DNA of 64,000 bases from an uncultured Phascolarctobacterium sp. (GTDB taxonomy: Bacteria > Bacillota > Negativicutes > Acidaminococcales > Acidaminococcaceae): positions 27,952 to 91,951 of the forward strand of contig URGS01000007.1 of the NCBI GenBank assembly GCA_900547415.1, written 5' to 3'. The notes beneath the pieces were generated by a model. It saw nothing but the letters and a program-made list of their open reading frames with translations. It was not told the origin of the DNA and did not search any database. Of the stretch, positions 53,230-61,334 are shown in pieces (position 1 is the stretch's first letter; each line of letters opens with the position of its first letter). Made by a program: the position numbers and the translations under genes.

Positions 53230-53934
53230 TTATTTTCTTTTAGCCATCAGACGATTAGCGTAATTACGCATATTCTGATCCGCAACCTGCTTAAAATCAT
53301 TGGGAGGGAGTTCAAAGGCCTTTGCCTCGTCAACAACATTGCTTACCTCAACTACTTCAAACATGGGCAGATGACTTACCTTGTAGCCAACAAATTTGTC
53401 GGTATCCTTTTCGTAATAGAAATACAGAGTGCTGTTATTACGCACCATTTTATCGTAGTCATAGCCTGTTTCAGGGTCATTGCCCATTTCCGGTTTAGTT
53501 CCAAACCAGCTGATCAAGGTTTCTGCAAAGGGCATGCTCATAGTAGGCAGCTCAGGCAGTCTGTCATAGGTTCTATTCAGATAATCAACAGTGTACCAAT
53601 ATCCACCCTTAACAAAGCTATTGCAATCCTTCACCACCTTGCCCTCACCATCAGTAACAATGGTACGTTCAGCATTGATTCCGCCAGCTTCGTTATATTC
53701 CACACGATTAATGCGGAAGCGTTTAGCAGGCTCCAACTTTTCATAGGCTTCGGGAGTAAGAATATCCTTCATATCAATTTTTTGGGTAATTACCAAATGC
53801 ACAGGGTGCTTATCGCTGTTTAAGACATTTCCCAGTACGTTAAAGGTGCGCTGACCAGGATTAAAAGCTAAAGCTACAGCACACATAGCCATAAAAACAC
53901 AGGTTAACAGGAAAACACGCAAATACTTACTCAT
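53230..53934 (-). CDS. Exported protein of unknown function
   Basis: 234 aa, not recognised. A clear signal peptide (SKYLRVFLLTCVFMAMCAVALAF) precedes a mature part rich in beta-strand pattern, for example VHLVITQKIDMKD, GYWYTVDYLNRTYDRLP and STLYFYYEKDTDKFVGYKV. The layout recalls periplasmic proteins of the LolA-like type, but I see no diagnostic motif. The ATG at 53934 follows GAGGTGA; a 12-codon upstream extension has no ribosome site. It stands alone with its own terminator. Confidence 0.7.
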   Translation of the reverse strand: MSKYLRVFLLTCVFMAMCAVALAFNPGQRTFNVLGNVLNSDKHPVHLVITQKIDMKDILTPEAYEKLEPAKRFRINRVEYNEAGGINAERTIVTDGEGKVVKDCNSFVKGGYWYTVDYLNRTYDRLPELPTMSMPFAETLISWFGTKPEMGNDPETGYDYDKMVRNNSTLYFYYEKDTDKFVGYKVSHLPMFEVVEVSNVVDEAKAFELPPNDFKQVADQNMRNYANRLMAKRK

Positions 53935-54054
53935 TCGCTTCACCTCGTCTTTAATATTATATGCTTTCATTATATCACGTAGACGAAAAAACAGCTAATT
54001 TTTAATACCTAAGTTGATTTATTCTTATTATTTTGTTAATATTGCAGCAAAGTA

Positions 54055-54167
54055 TTGTATGGCTATCCCATGGGAACCCTGCTTAGCAGGCACTTTGGGG
54101 CCCTGTATAATACTTATCATTCCGTCAGCTTTCAGAGACGCAATGCTCTGGGCTGACGGAATTTTTA
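54055..54167 (+). other. Palindrome-rich intergenic segment, possible tiny RNA
   Basis: CCCATGGG, CCTGCTTAGCAGG and GGGCCC follow each other, then a TTAGCA-N17-TATAAT promoter-like pair (54083-54111). Next comes a perfect eleven-base inverted repeat ATTCCGTCAGC (54119-54129) / GCTGACGGAAT (54152-54162) running into TTTTTATT. Transcription from that promoter would give an RNA of about 50 nt consisting almost only of the terminator hairpin. The rest of 53971-54189 shows nothing. Confidence 0.4.
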
Positions 54168-54188
54168 TTGTACAGCTAATTTTAAACA

Positions 54189-54222
54189 TAAAAAAACCCT
54201 GTACAGTAAAGTACAGGGTTTT
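54189..54222 (-). terminator. Terminator of rpsF-ssb-rpsR
   Basis: Perfect twelve-base stem AAAACCCTGTAC (54193-54204) / GTACAGGGTTTT (54211-54222) beside an A run that gives U on the minus strand. Confidence 0.88.
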
Positions 54223-54233
54223 GATACTACCGA

Positions 54234-54467
54234 TTATTCGCAAGTAAAGGGCAGCAATGCAACGCAACGAGCACGTTTAATAGCAGTGGTCAGTTGACGT
54301 TGGTGTTTAGCGCAGGTGCCGGAAATACGACGAGGCAGGATTTTGCCGCGCTCAGCAGTTACATAACGGCGGAGTTTAGCGACATCCTTATAATCGATTT
54401 CTTCAACTTTATCAACGCAGAAGCTGCAAACTTTTCTGCGAGGTCTTCTACCTCTTTCACGTTTCAT
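54234..54467 (-). CDS. rpsR: Ribosomal protein bS18
   Basis: 77 aa protein of the small ribosomal subunit platform, binding with S6. It is the zinc-type (C+) paralogue: CSFC at 14-17 plus TCAKH at 51-55. The core motif YVTAERGKILPRRISGTCAKHQR is typical. The ATG at 54467 follows AGGAGGTT; an overlapping ATG just before is out of frame. Last gene of the rpsF-ssb-rpsR operon. Confidence 0.96.
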   Translation of the reverse strand: MKRERGRRPRRKVCSFCVDKVEEIDYKDVAKLRRYVTAERGKILPRRISGTCAKHQRQLTTAIKRARCVALLPFTCE

Positions 54468-54480
54468 TTCATAACCTCCT

Positions 54481-54909
54481 TTAGAATGGTATTTCTTCAC
54501 CAAAGGGAACTTCAGAACCGAAAGAATCCATACCTCCAGCAGGAGCGGAATCTTTAGGCGCATAGTTCTGGCCATGAGCAGCCATAGCATCAGCTTTGCG
54601 TTCAATGAACTCGAAGCGATCAGCGATAACTTCGGTTACATAGCGTTTAGAGCCATCTTTAGCATCATAGCTGCGAACCTGCAGGCGACCCTCTACGAGA
54701 GTGCGCTGTCCTTTAGTGAGACTGTTTCCGCATAACTCAGCTGATTTACCCCAGATAACTACAGGAATAAAGTCAGCCTCTCTTTGGCCTTCTTGATTTG
54801 CAAAGGGTCGATCCACTGCCAAAGTAAATTGGCAGACAACCTTACCGGTCGGAGTGTAGCGCACTTCCGGATCACGGGTCAGGCGGCCCAACAAAATAAC
54901 CTTGTTCAT
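54481..54909 (-). CDS. ssb: Single-stranded DNA-binding protein
   Basis: 142 aa. OB-fold in the first 105 residues (MNKVILLGRLTRDPEVRYTP, VVIWGKSAELC, GRLQVRSYDAKDG), a Gly/Pro/Ser-rich linker, and the acidic interaction tip ending EEIPF. It protects single-stranded DNA and recruits partners such as PriA and RecJ, both encoded in this window. Between rpsF and rpsR, the standard Firmicute order, so levels follow ribosomal protein supply. Confidence 0.96.
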   Translation of the reverse strand: MNKVILLGRLTRDPEVRYTPTGKVVCQFTLAVDRPFANQEGQREADFIPVVIWGKSAELCGNSLTKGQRTLVEGRLQVRSYDAKDGSKRYVTEVIADRFEFIERKADAMAAHGQNYAPKDSAPAGGMDSFGSEVPFGEEIPF

Positions 54910-54912
54910 AGA

Positions 54913-55197
54913 TTATTCACCTTTTCTAATAATCATGTGGCGCAGAACTTCGTCGGTAATTTTCATAACACGATCCAGTTCTTTGATAGCTGCGGGTTCA
55001 GCCTGGAAGGTTACGAGAACGTACAGACCTTCATTCAGATCTTGGATCTCATAAGCAAGGCGTCTTTTGCCCCAACGATCGGTTTTTTCTACATTACCAC
55101 CGTTTGCAGTGATGAGGTTTTCAAATTTAGCAACAACTGCTTCAAATGCTTCCTCTTCAACGGGTTTAACGATGTACATGACTTCGTATGCTTTCAT
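54913..55197 (-). CDS. rpsF: Ribosomal protein bS6
   Basis: 94 aa small-subunit protein that pairs with S18. Starts MKAYEVMYIVKPVEEEA and has the DRWGKRRLAYEIQDLNEGLYV core. The ATG at 55197 follows a very strong GGAGGAGGTG site. First gene of the rpsF-ssb-rpsR operon; ssb starts three bases after its stop. Confidence 0.95.
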   Translation of the reverse strand: MKAYEVMYIVKPVEEEAFEAVVAKFENLITANGGNVEKTDRWGKRRLAYEIQDLNEGLYVLVTFQAEPAAIKELDRVMKITDEVLRHMIIRKGE

Positions 55198-55277
55198 CAC
55201 GAAATCACCTCCTCCTTTGGACTTTGGCCCCTCTATGGGAGCAGAAGAAGTATATATAAATATATACAAGCTCATTT

Positions 55278-55306
55278 ATTATAACATTGGTTTTCTAAGA
55301 ATGCAA
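55278..55306 (-). promoter_or_regulatory. Promoter of rpsF-ssb-rpsR
   Basis: On the minus strand TTGCAT (55306-55301), 17-base spacer, perfect TATAAT (55283-55278). The 80-base leader to rpsF could hold an S6:S18 autoregulation element, but I could not identify one. Confidence 0.8.
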
Positions 55307-55486
55307 GTGTTTTACTAGCTTCAGGATAAAATTTTTCATTTAATTTGTAAGAAATGTTATAAAATGACTTTTTCTTCCAACTGATATCGACACTGCAGCA
55401 AATAAATAGCAAATATTATTATATCTGCTTATTAGGCATAATCATCCAAGGAATACACAATAAAAATCTATAATGGATACCTATAT

Positions 55487-55520
55487 GAAAAGCCGCCTAT
55501 GGAAACTCCACAAGCGGCCG
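55487..55520 (-). terminator. Terminator of the ilv operon
   Basis: GCCGC stem on the minus strand with inner TGTGGA/TCCATA pairing, then TTTT, 30 bases after the ilvC stop. Confidence 0.75.
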
Positions 55521-55550
55521 TATTATTTATTTTAGGGATGCTTAACAGGA

Positions 55551-56546
55551 TTATTTTTTGTGCAGGAAGCTCATCATGCCACGCAGCTTAGCACCAACCT
55601 GTTCAGCCTGGGTTTGAGCAGCTCTGCGACGCATTGCATTGAATTGAGGACGACCGCATTGGTTCTCCAGCAGCCATTTCTTTGCAAAGGTACCATCCTG
55701 AATTTCAGCCAGCACTTTTTTCATTTCAGCCTTAGTAGCATCAGTGATGATGCGGGAGCCAGTCATATAATCACCATATTCTGCAGTATCGGAGATGGAA
55801 TGACGCATTTTAGCCATGCCGCCTTCATAGATAAGGTCAACAATCAGCTTCATTTCATGGAGACATTCAAAGTAAGCACTTTCGGGTTCATAGCCTGCTT
55901 CTACCAAGGTTTCAAAGCCTGCGTTCATCAGAGCGCAAACACCGCCGCACAATACAGCCTGCTCGCCAAAGAGGTCAGTTTCAGTTTCTTCGCGGAAGGT
56001 AGTCTCCAGCGCACCTGCACGAGTACCGCCAATACCCTTAGCATATGCTAAAGCCAGATCATGAGCCTTGCCAGTTGCATCCTGATATGCAGTTACCAGA
56101 ACAGGAACACCACTGCCTTCTACATAGGTACGACGAACAAGGTGACCAGGTCCCTTAGGCGCAACCATAAATACGTCTACATCAGCAGGAGGTACAATTT
56201 GACCAAAATGGATATTAAAGCCGTGAGCAAATGCTAAAGCCTTGCCGGCAGTCAGATTAGGAGCAATGTCTTTTTTATAGGTTGCTGCCTGCTTCTCGTC
56301 AGGAATCAGCATCATGATTACATCAGCAGCCTTAGCAGCATCTGCTGCAGTCATAACAGTAAGACCAGCAGCCTCAGCCTTTGGCCAGGACTTGGAGCCT
56401 TCATACAGACCAACAACGACCTTAACACCGCTTTCCTGCAGGTTCAGAGCATGCGCGTGACCTTGAGAACCATAACCGATGATAGCTACAGTTTTATCTG
56501 CCAGTAATTCTAAATTTGCGTCATTATCATAATACATTTGTACCAT
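55551..56546 (-). CDS. ilvC: Ketol-acid reductoisomerase
   Basis: Second step of isoleucine and valine synthesis: rearranges and reduces acetolactate and acetohydroxybutyrate with NAD(P)H and Mg2+. 331 aa, class I short form. The Rossmann motif GYGSQGHAHALNL is near the N-terminus, with VAPKGPGHLVRRTY after it. The C-terminal knotted domain has TDLFGEQAVLCGG, with metal-binding Asp and Glu, and RHSISDTAEYGD. The ATG at 56546 is six bases from AAGAGGTG. Last gene of the T-box operon, 293 bases after ilvB. Confidence 0.96.
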   Translation of the reverse strand: MVQMYYDNDANLELLADKTVAIIGYGSQGHAHALNLQESGVKVVVGLYEGSKSWPKAEAAGLTVMTAADAAKAADVIMMLIPDEKQAATYKKDIAPNLTAGKALAFAHGFNIHFGQIVPPADVDVFMVAPKGPGHLVRRTYVEGSGVPVLVTAYQDATGKAHDLALAYAKGIGGTRAGALETTFREETETDLFGEQAVLCGGVCALMNAGFETLVEAGYEPESAYFECLHEMKLIVDLIYEGGMAKMRHSISDTAEYGDYMTGSRIITDATKAEMKKVLAEIQDGTFAKKWLLENQCGRPQFNAMRRRAAQTQAEQVGAKLRGMMSFLHKK

Positions 56547-56555
56547 TTTAAACAC

Positions 56556-56839
56556 CTCTTATACTTTCCCTTATTTTTTAAGCCATAGCCCTGACCAAAG
56601 GCTCTATGTGGCTAAATTTTATCCGGCTACGTTTTATATTCTATTTGCAGCCGTATACTTTCCCTTATTAGTGTATTCCCTGCGTGACCAAGGGCAGGAA
56701 ATACGTTGACATCTTTTTATATTTTTTCTGCATATCAATAGCTCAGCCTTTACCAAATACCGAAGCCTTAATATGCTTATTATTTTATAGCTGCATATTT
56801 TTCTGGTGCAGCTTTTTAATGCTTTCCCTTATCTTATGA
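56556..56839 (-). repeat. ilvB-ilvC spacer with a threefold repeated motif
   Basis: On the minus strand the motif ATAAGGGAAAG followed by T/C-A-T occurs three times, near plus positions 56822-56835 (just after the ilvB stop), 56653-56667 and 56563-56576 (just before the ilvC ribosome site). Between them are hairpins such as CCTGC/GCAGG (56679-56698) and AGCCA/TGGCT (56581-56613), and near-copies of a CCTTGGTCA sequence. It looks like a decayed tandem repeat or a processed or regulatory spacer. No ORF. Confidence 0.5.
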
Positions 56840-58501
56840 CTATGTTTTAGCTACCTTTACGAAATCATCTACTACAGCACCAGGAGCAACCATAGGCTCT
56901 ACCATATCTCCCTGCTGAATGACCGCTTCAATCAGGAATGGTACCTGAGAATCCTGAGCCTGTTTCAAGGCATCTTTGAACTCATCACAAGTAGTAGCTC
57001 TTACACCTGCACCACCACAGGCTTCAGCGAAGCTGATAAAATCAAAATCACTGAGAATAGTAGATGAATAACGACCGTTGTAGAAGAGCTGCTGCCATTG
57101 GCGGACCATGCCTAGACAGCTATTATTGATTACTACGCTTATGAGACGTTTTCCCTCTCTTTGAGCGGTAAACATTTCCATACCAGTCATCTTAAAGCCA
57201 CCGTCTCCGCTTATGCTTACTACCTGCTTATCAGGCTGTGCAAAAGCTGCTCCTACTGCTGCAGGAAGGCCAAAGCCCATAGTACCGCAGCCACCTGATG
57301 TAAGGTGATGACGAGGCTTTTCCACTACAAGATGCTGAGCTGCCCACATCTGATTTTGACCAACATCAGTAACGTAGACAGTATCATTATCAAGGGCACT
57401 GCTTAAATGCTTCATCAGCCATGGTGCCGTTAATCTCTTTCCCTCTAAAAGGCTTCTGTCCTCAGTTGCATCCCAATCTTTAATGGTTTGCCACCATTCA
57501 GGGTGTTCTGTCTTTTCTATCAGAGGCAGAAGCTTGGCTACGTTTGTTTTTACATCCCCCATCAGAGGCAAGGCCGCAGCCACATTTTTATCAAACTCAG
57601 TAGGATCTATGTCCAGCTGAATAATAGTCTTTTTTCCTACATAACGGCTTCTATCACCAGTTACACGGTCGCTGAAGCGGCTGCCTGCCACAATCAGCAA
57701 ATCTGCATGAGCAACTGCCATATTAGAAGCTATATGACCATGCATACCTGTAAGTCCCAAAGAATTTTTATGAGAACCTGGGAAAACACCCAAACCCATC
57801 AGGGTACTTACTACAGGAAGGTCTGCTTTTTCAGCCAAAGCCAAAAGTTCTTTTTCAGCACCGCTGTTAATAGCACCGCCGCCAACTAAAAGCACAGGAT
57901 TCTGAGCCTTATTTATGGCCTCTGCAGCATTGGCCAAGGCCTCATTATCTGCTTCGTCCAGTTCTGTATTTTTCTGAACCTCAGGTTCTATCCATTCAAC
58001 TTCTTCTACCTGAATGCTGCTGGGAATATCTACCAGAACAGGACCAGGACGACCTTCTTTTGCCAGCGCAAAGGCCTTGCGCAGAGCCGGAATCAGCTCG
58101 CTGCCCTTACGTACCAAAAGATTATATTTGGTAATAGGCATTGTCACACCGACAATATCAATCTCCTGGAAGGAATCTCTGCCAAGCATACTCACTGCAA
58201 CCTGGCCGGTAATTGCTACCAGCGGCACAGAATCAAGATAAGCTGTAGCCAAGCCAGTTACAATGTTTGTTGCACCTGGACCAGATGTAGCAATACAAAC
58301 ACCAGCCTTGCCACTGGCTCTGGCATAGCCATCAGCAGCATGAATAGCACCCTGCTCGTGAGCAGTCAATACCATTTTCAAGGGGGAATCATACAGTGCA
58401 TCAAAGAGAGGAATGACGGCGCCACCAGGATAACCAAAAGCTGCATCCACTCCCTGCTCAAGGAGCACCTTTACTATGGCTTGAGAGCCCTTCAACTTCA
58501 T
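56840..58501 (-). CDS. ilvB: Acetolactate synthase large subunit
   Basis: ThDP-dependent enzyme joining pyruvate to pyruvate or 2-oxobutyrate, the first common step to valine, leucine and isoleucine. 553 aa. The catalytic Glu is in TAHEQGAIHAADGYARASG, and SGPGATNIVTGLATA follows. The ThDP/Mg motif runs from GDGGFKMTGMEMFT to the NNSCLGMVRQWQ asparagine. The ATG at 58501 is seven bases from AAGGAGGA. It follows the small subunit gene by 13 bases. Confidence 0.95.
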   Translation of the reverse strand: MKLKGSQAIVKVLLEQGVDAAFGYPGGAVIPLFDALYDSPLKMVLTAHEQGAIHAADGYARASGKAGVCIATSGPGATNIVTGLATAYLDSVPLVAITGQVAVSMLGRDSFQEIDIVGVTMPITKYNLLVRKGSELIPALRKAFALAKEGRPGPVLVDIPSSIQVEEVEWIEPEVQKNTELDEADNEALANAAEAINKAQNPVLLVGGGAINSGAEKELLALAEKADLPVVSTLMGLGVFPGSHKNSLGLTGMHGHIASNMAVAHADLLIVAGSRFSDRVTGDRSRYVGKKTIIQLDIDPTEFDKNVAAALPLMGDVKTNVAKLLPLIEKTEHPEWWQTIKDWDATEDRSLLEGKRLTAPWLMKHLSSALDNDTVYVTDVGQNQMWAAQHLVVEKPRHHLTSGGCGTMGFGLPAAVGAAFAQPDKQVVSISGDGGFKMTGMEMFTAQREGKRLISVVINNSCLGMVRQWQQLFYNGRYSSTILSDFDFISFAEACGGAGVRATTCDEFKDALKQAQDSQVPFLIEAVIQQGDMVEPMVAPGAVVDDFVKVAKT

Positions 58502-58514
58502 CAAATCGTCCTCC

Positions 58515-58733
58515 TTAAGCAACATTTACGGAAACAACTGCAACTTGCTTCGCCAGGAGCTTTGCAACCTGAGCTGCTGCCATATCGGTTAATTCAATTT
58601 CTAATTGCAGCTTATCAGCTACGGCATCCATGTGTAAGGAACGTACTTGAGCACCTTGTTTAGATAATACTCTCAACACTCTCGGTAATAAAGTTTCATC
58701 ATTCATGCCAGTTACAAATACCTTTTCAAACAT
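58515..58733 (-). CDS. ilvN: Short acetolactate synthase regulatory subunit (ACT)
   Basis: 72 aa, a single ACT domain: EKVFVTGMNDETLLPRVLRVL, then SKQGAQVRSLHMDAV, then a closing strand. It is much shorter than the roughly 160 aa IlvN/IlvH with its extra C-terminal domain and closer to the 87 aa E. coli IlvM. It should bind the large subunit and may mediate valine feedback. The ATG at 58733 is nine bases from GGAGG; an ATG six bases earlier is closer than usual. It precedes ilvB, the reverse of the common ilvB-ilvN order. Confidence 0.85.
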   Translation of the reverse strand: MFEKVFVTGMNDETLLPRVLRVLSKQGAQVRSLHMDAVADKLQLEIELTDMAAAQVAKLLAKQVAVVSVNVA

Positions 58734-58801
58734 TTTCATATCCTCCAAAATCTTGCTTATTTTTGATGGATTAAATATGGGGCCGTAAGCCTTAAAGCTT
58801 A

Positions 58802-59045
58802 ATAAAAAACGCCCCTGCAAATATATGCAGGGGCGTAAAATACGCGGTACCACCCTAATTTATTACTTAGCACCAGTCCATCAACCGGCTCAGAAATAAC
58901 GCATCTGCTGCGCATCAGTCTACTTGTTAAACTTTCGCTGACGAGTTCATGGGTGATTTAATCAACAAGACTTCGTACTGGTTCGCACCAAACACCAGCT
59001 CTCTGATACTAGGTTCTTATCTTTATTCCCAATCATAACCTTTAT
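58802..59045 (-). promoter_or_regulatory. T-box riboswitch of the ilv operon, probable Ile specifier
   Basis: A tRNA-sensing leader on the minus strand. The T-box sequence AGGGTGGTACCGCG lies at about 58842-58855. Stem I with AGAGAGCTGGTG and a GTGCGAACCAGTA loop is upstream, followed by CACCCATGAACTC. The specifier is most likely ATC (58957-58955), an isoleucine codon, judged from its place before ACC and TGAACTC. Uncharged tRNA-Ile would stabilise the antiterminator and turn on ilvN-ilvB-ilvC. Confidence 0.92.
58804..58836 (-). terminator. T-box-controlled terminator
   Basis: Perfect eleven-base stem ACGCCCCTGCA (58809-58819) / TGCAGGGGCGT (58826-58836), with a run of U on the minus strand (plus A run 58804-58809), just after the T-box sequence. 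Confidence 0.93.
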
Positions 59046-59067
59046 GGGTCAATTTGAAATTACTGAT

Positions 59068-59096
59068 ACTATACTCCTATTTTTTTCACTTGTCAA
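59068..59096 (-). promoter_or_regulatory. Promoter of the T-box-ilv operon
   Basis: On the minus strand exact TTGACA (59096-59091), 17-base spacer, TATAGT (59073-59068). Confidence 0.85.
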
Positions 59097-59435
59097 CACT
59101 TTTTTGAAAAAGATTATTATTATTTCTTATAGTATTCACTATAGAGGACATTTTATAGTTTTCAGTCCATTCCATAAATACATTTTCTGATAATTCATAA
59201 TTTGCCTACTATTTACAGTACAAAAAGATAATAATAGCATATTTTGTCCACTATCCTAAACTGTTCATTTTTAACACTTTTTACGCAAAAATAATAATCC
59301 TATAAGGGGGCATTGTACTACATTCTTCTTGCAAACAGATTCATCCCGCAATTTCGTATGGCTCTGCGTGAAGCGAGCATTGAAAATAGTGCTGAAACGG
59401 AATAATATGTAATTGCTTTTACAAACTGGCTAATG
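59097..59435. other. AT-rich gap with no recognised gene
   Basis: Mostly AT-rich sequence. The only block of different character is 59305-59405, where the plus strand is open for about 33 codons from a TTG (product ILLANRFIPQFRMALREASI in part) after a GGGGG stretch. It could be a remnant or chance. No RNA gene seen. Confidence 0.4.
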
Positions 59436-59482
59436 TAAAAAAGTCGTTTAAACCATCTATAAGATGACTTAAACGACTTTAT
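59436..59482 (-). terminator. Terminator of the 59.5-60.9 kb gene
   Basis: Perfect twelve-base stem AAAGTCGTTTAA (59440-59451) / TTAAACGACTTT (59469-59480), with inner CATC/GATG pairing and an A run at 59437-59442. Confidence 0.85.
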
Positions 59483-59500
59483 ATTTAACCAGATAAAAAA

Positions 59501-60868
59501 TTACAGCTTCTTAAGGAATTCACCAACAGTTTTATGAACTGCTTCAGAATAGGACTCGTGATTAAGCTCCAGGAAACCCTTAACTCTGCCAGCCAGATTA
59601 GCTTCTTTAGGATTCAGAACCTTTTTATAGCTCATAGCAAAAGCCTTATAAACTTCTATGTCTTCAAAAGCTTCAACAGAAGCAGCCTCTACGCCAACAG
59701 CTTCAGCAATCTTCTTAAAGAGGCGCTGATCTTTAGCAGCAATCAGCTTAACAGCTTCCATCCAAAGAACATTGTTCAATTTGAAATGCACCTTGCTCTT
59801 CAAAGCCTTCATAGCTACTGCAGGCTCCTCCATGAACTCTGCATTGCAGAAGCTCAGACGATAGCCAAAGGTATCTGCAATCTCGCAGTGGAGCTGGAGA
59901 TTAGCATTAAGAGCTTCGCTGTCCTTCAGCGGATCAATGCAAACAGAGGTAACCTTAATGCCATTGCGCTGCATTTCGTTAGCAATTAAATAATGCTCCT
60001 GAGGAGTCAGTACCTTGCCAGGCTTAGACAAAGAAAGCTCAAAATCAATTTCCCAAGGAGTATTCTTCAGATAGTTGTTGTAAATATCCTGAACATGCAT
60101 AATAGCTTCGCCATATTCAAGCACAATACGCTGCAGCTGCTCTTCAGTAAAGCTCAGCTTGCTATTGCCAACCTTAAATTCTACCTTCAGGTAGGACGCA
60201 TTTAAAGCAGCACGGAAAGTTTCATTGAACTCTTCAAAACGCTTTGCTACAGCTTCTGCGGAAAGCTTTTCAATGTCCATATTGATTTTATCGCTGCAGT
60301 CAAAGCCAATCATGCTGTATCCATACAATAAAGCTTTTACGATTTCTTCTTCAGTCTTCAGCCCAGCAGCGTTAGCACCATAGCTTTCCTTGTAGCCCTT
60401 TTCCAGAATACCCCAAGTAGCAGTATCAACAGCCTCCAGGAAATTGCGCTCCAGTGCAGCACTATCCTCAGGAGTATAGTCTACAAGTACAGGCTTAAGC
60501 TGACGTTTAATAAATAAATCAGAAACCTGAGCGCCTGCTTCACCAAGCCAATCACTAAAACCAACGCTAGTACCTTTAGTACCGCAAGCGGTAGGAGCTG
60601 CCCATTTAACAAGGCGACGTACCAAAGCAGCGTTGTTTGCATTTAAAGGCATAATATCTACCTGAATACCATTAACCTCATCACTACCATCTATAATCCA
60701 TTTCTGAGCCGCGGCTTCTTCGCCTTGTACAGCTCTTGCCAGACATTTTCCATCTTCAGTTTCAACTAAAGCCAGCCAACCGCCGGGAATCTCACACAGA
60801 GAAGGTTTTATAATTCTTCCTGCTGCTTCATCTAAAGCAGCAACTGCTAATGCTTGTTTTATTGCCAT
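59501..60868 (-). CDS. Tagaturonate-epimerase-like protein, active site diverged
   Basis: 455 aa. The closest pattern I can recall is the UxaE tagaturonate 3-epimerase family: a long N-terminal domain, a mid segment ALLYGYSMIGFDCSDKIN, then a barrel-like half with YRLSFCNAEFMEE and VHFKLNNVLWMEAVKLIAAKD. In UxaE the matching places read, from memory, LSIHSGSDK and HLKTAGTSWLEALRVIA. So the fold seems kept, but the catalytic HSGSDK block is replaced. Function is therefore open. Alone in its transcript with a strong terminator. The ATG follows GGAGG. No other uronate-degrading genes are nearby. Confidence 0.45.
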   Translation of the reverse strand: MAIKQALAVAALDEAAGRIIKPSLCEIPGGWLALVETEDGKCLARAVQGEEAAAQKWIIDGSDEVNGIQVDIMPLNANNAALVRRLVKWAAPTACGTKGTSVGFSDWLGEAGAQVSDLFIKRQLKPVLVDYTPEDSAALERNFLEAVDTATWGILEKGYKESYGANAAGLKTEEEIVKALLYGYSMIGFDCSDKINMDIEKLSAEAVAKRFEEFNETFRAALNASYLKVEFKVGNSKLSFTEEQLQRIVLEYGEAIMHVQDIYNNYLKNTPWEIDFELSLSKPGKVLTPQEHYLIANEMQRNGIKVTSVCIDPLKDSEALNANLQLHCEIADTFGYRLSFCNAEFMEEPAVAMKALKSKVHFKLNNVLWMEAVKLIAAKDQRLFKKIAEAVGVEAASVEAFEDIEVYKAFAMSYKKVLNPKEANLAGRVKGFLELNHESYSEAVHKTVGEFLKKL

Positions 60869-61040
60869 GCTAAAGCCTCCATCAAATTTATTTCATACTT
60901 ATATTATCTCTAAAAATCACTACTAAAGCAAGCATAAACTTAATTCTTATATACGAAAAATCTGTTTATCTATATTCTTCCGTTTATTTATACATTTCCT
61001 AGCACTCTTAAACACTAAATATATGATTTTTTCCAAAAAG

Positions 61041-61188
61041 TTATCAACATTATTCACAGACTTATCCACAGATTTTGTGTATAACTCTAATATATCCACT
61101 ACTTATCCACTGGTATAAATTTGAAAAAATGGCTTAAATAGGCTCTTTTCAACTAATTATCAACAGTTTATACACAATCTGTGGATAA
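61041..61188. other. DnaA-box cluster, possible replication origin or DnaA-binding locus
   Basis: Within 148 bases there are eight 9-mers close to TTATCCACA. On the plus strand: TTATCAACA (61041), TTATTCACA (61050), TTATCCACA (61062), TTATCCACT (61103), TTATCAACA (61157) and TTATACACA (61168). On the minus strand: TTATACACA (61076-61084) and TTATCCACA (61180-61188). Two are perfect and several spacings are short. The surroundings (60869-61334) are very AT-rich and gene-free, with further degenerate boxes at about 61091 and 61211. dnaA is not in the window. Confidence 0.75.
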
Positions 61189-61334
61189 CTTTACCAACAA
61201 TATTTATCACATTTCCACAACACAAGATATAGTTTTTTCACATCAGCTCTGCAATATTAAACATATACTTATAGGCAAACATACTGTTTTCTTTTCTTGA
61301 CTGCTTATATCTAATACAGAAGTAAAGGCCCTAT

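Noticed and set aside
54014..54267. Overlapping open frames of about 77-79 codons on both strands
   Set aside because: They run across the rpsR terminator and a hairpin; composition and position do not support coding.
59305..59405. Short plus-strand frame (about 33 codons) in the gap before the ilv promoter
   Set aside because: No ATG, doubtful ribosome site and no recognisable product; noted only as a possible remnant.
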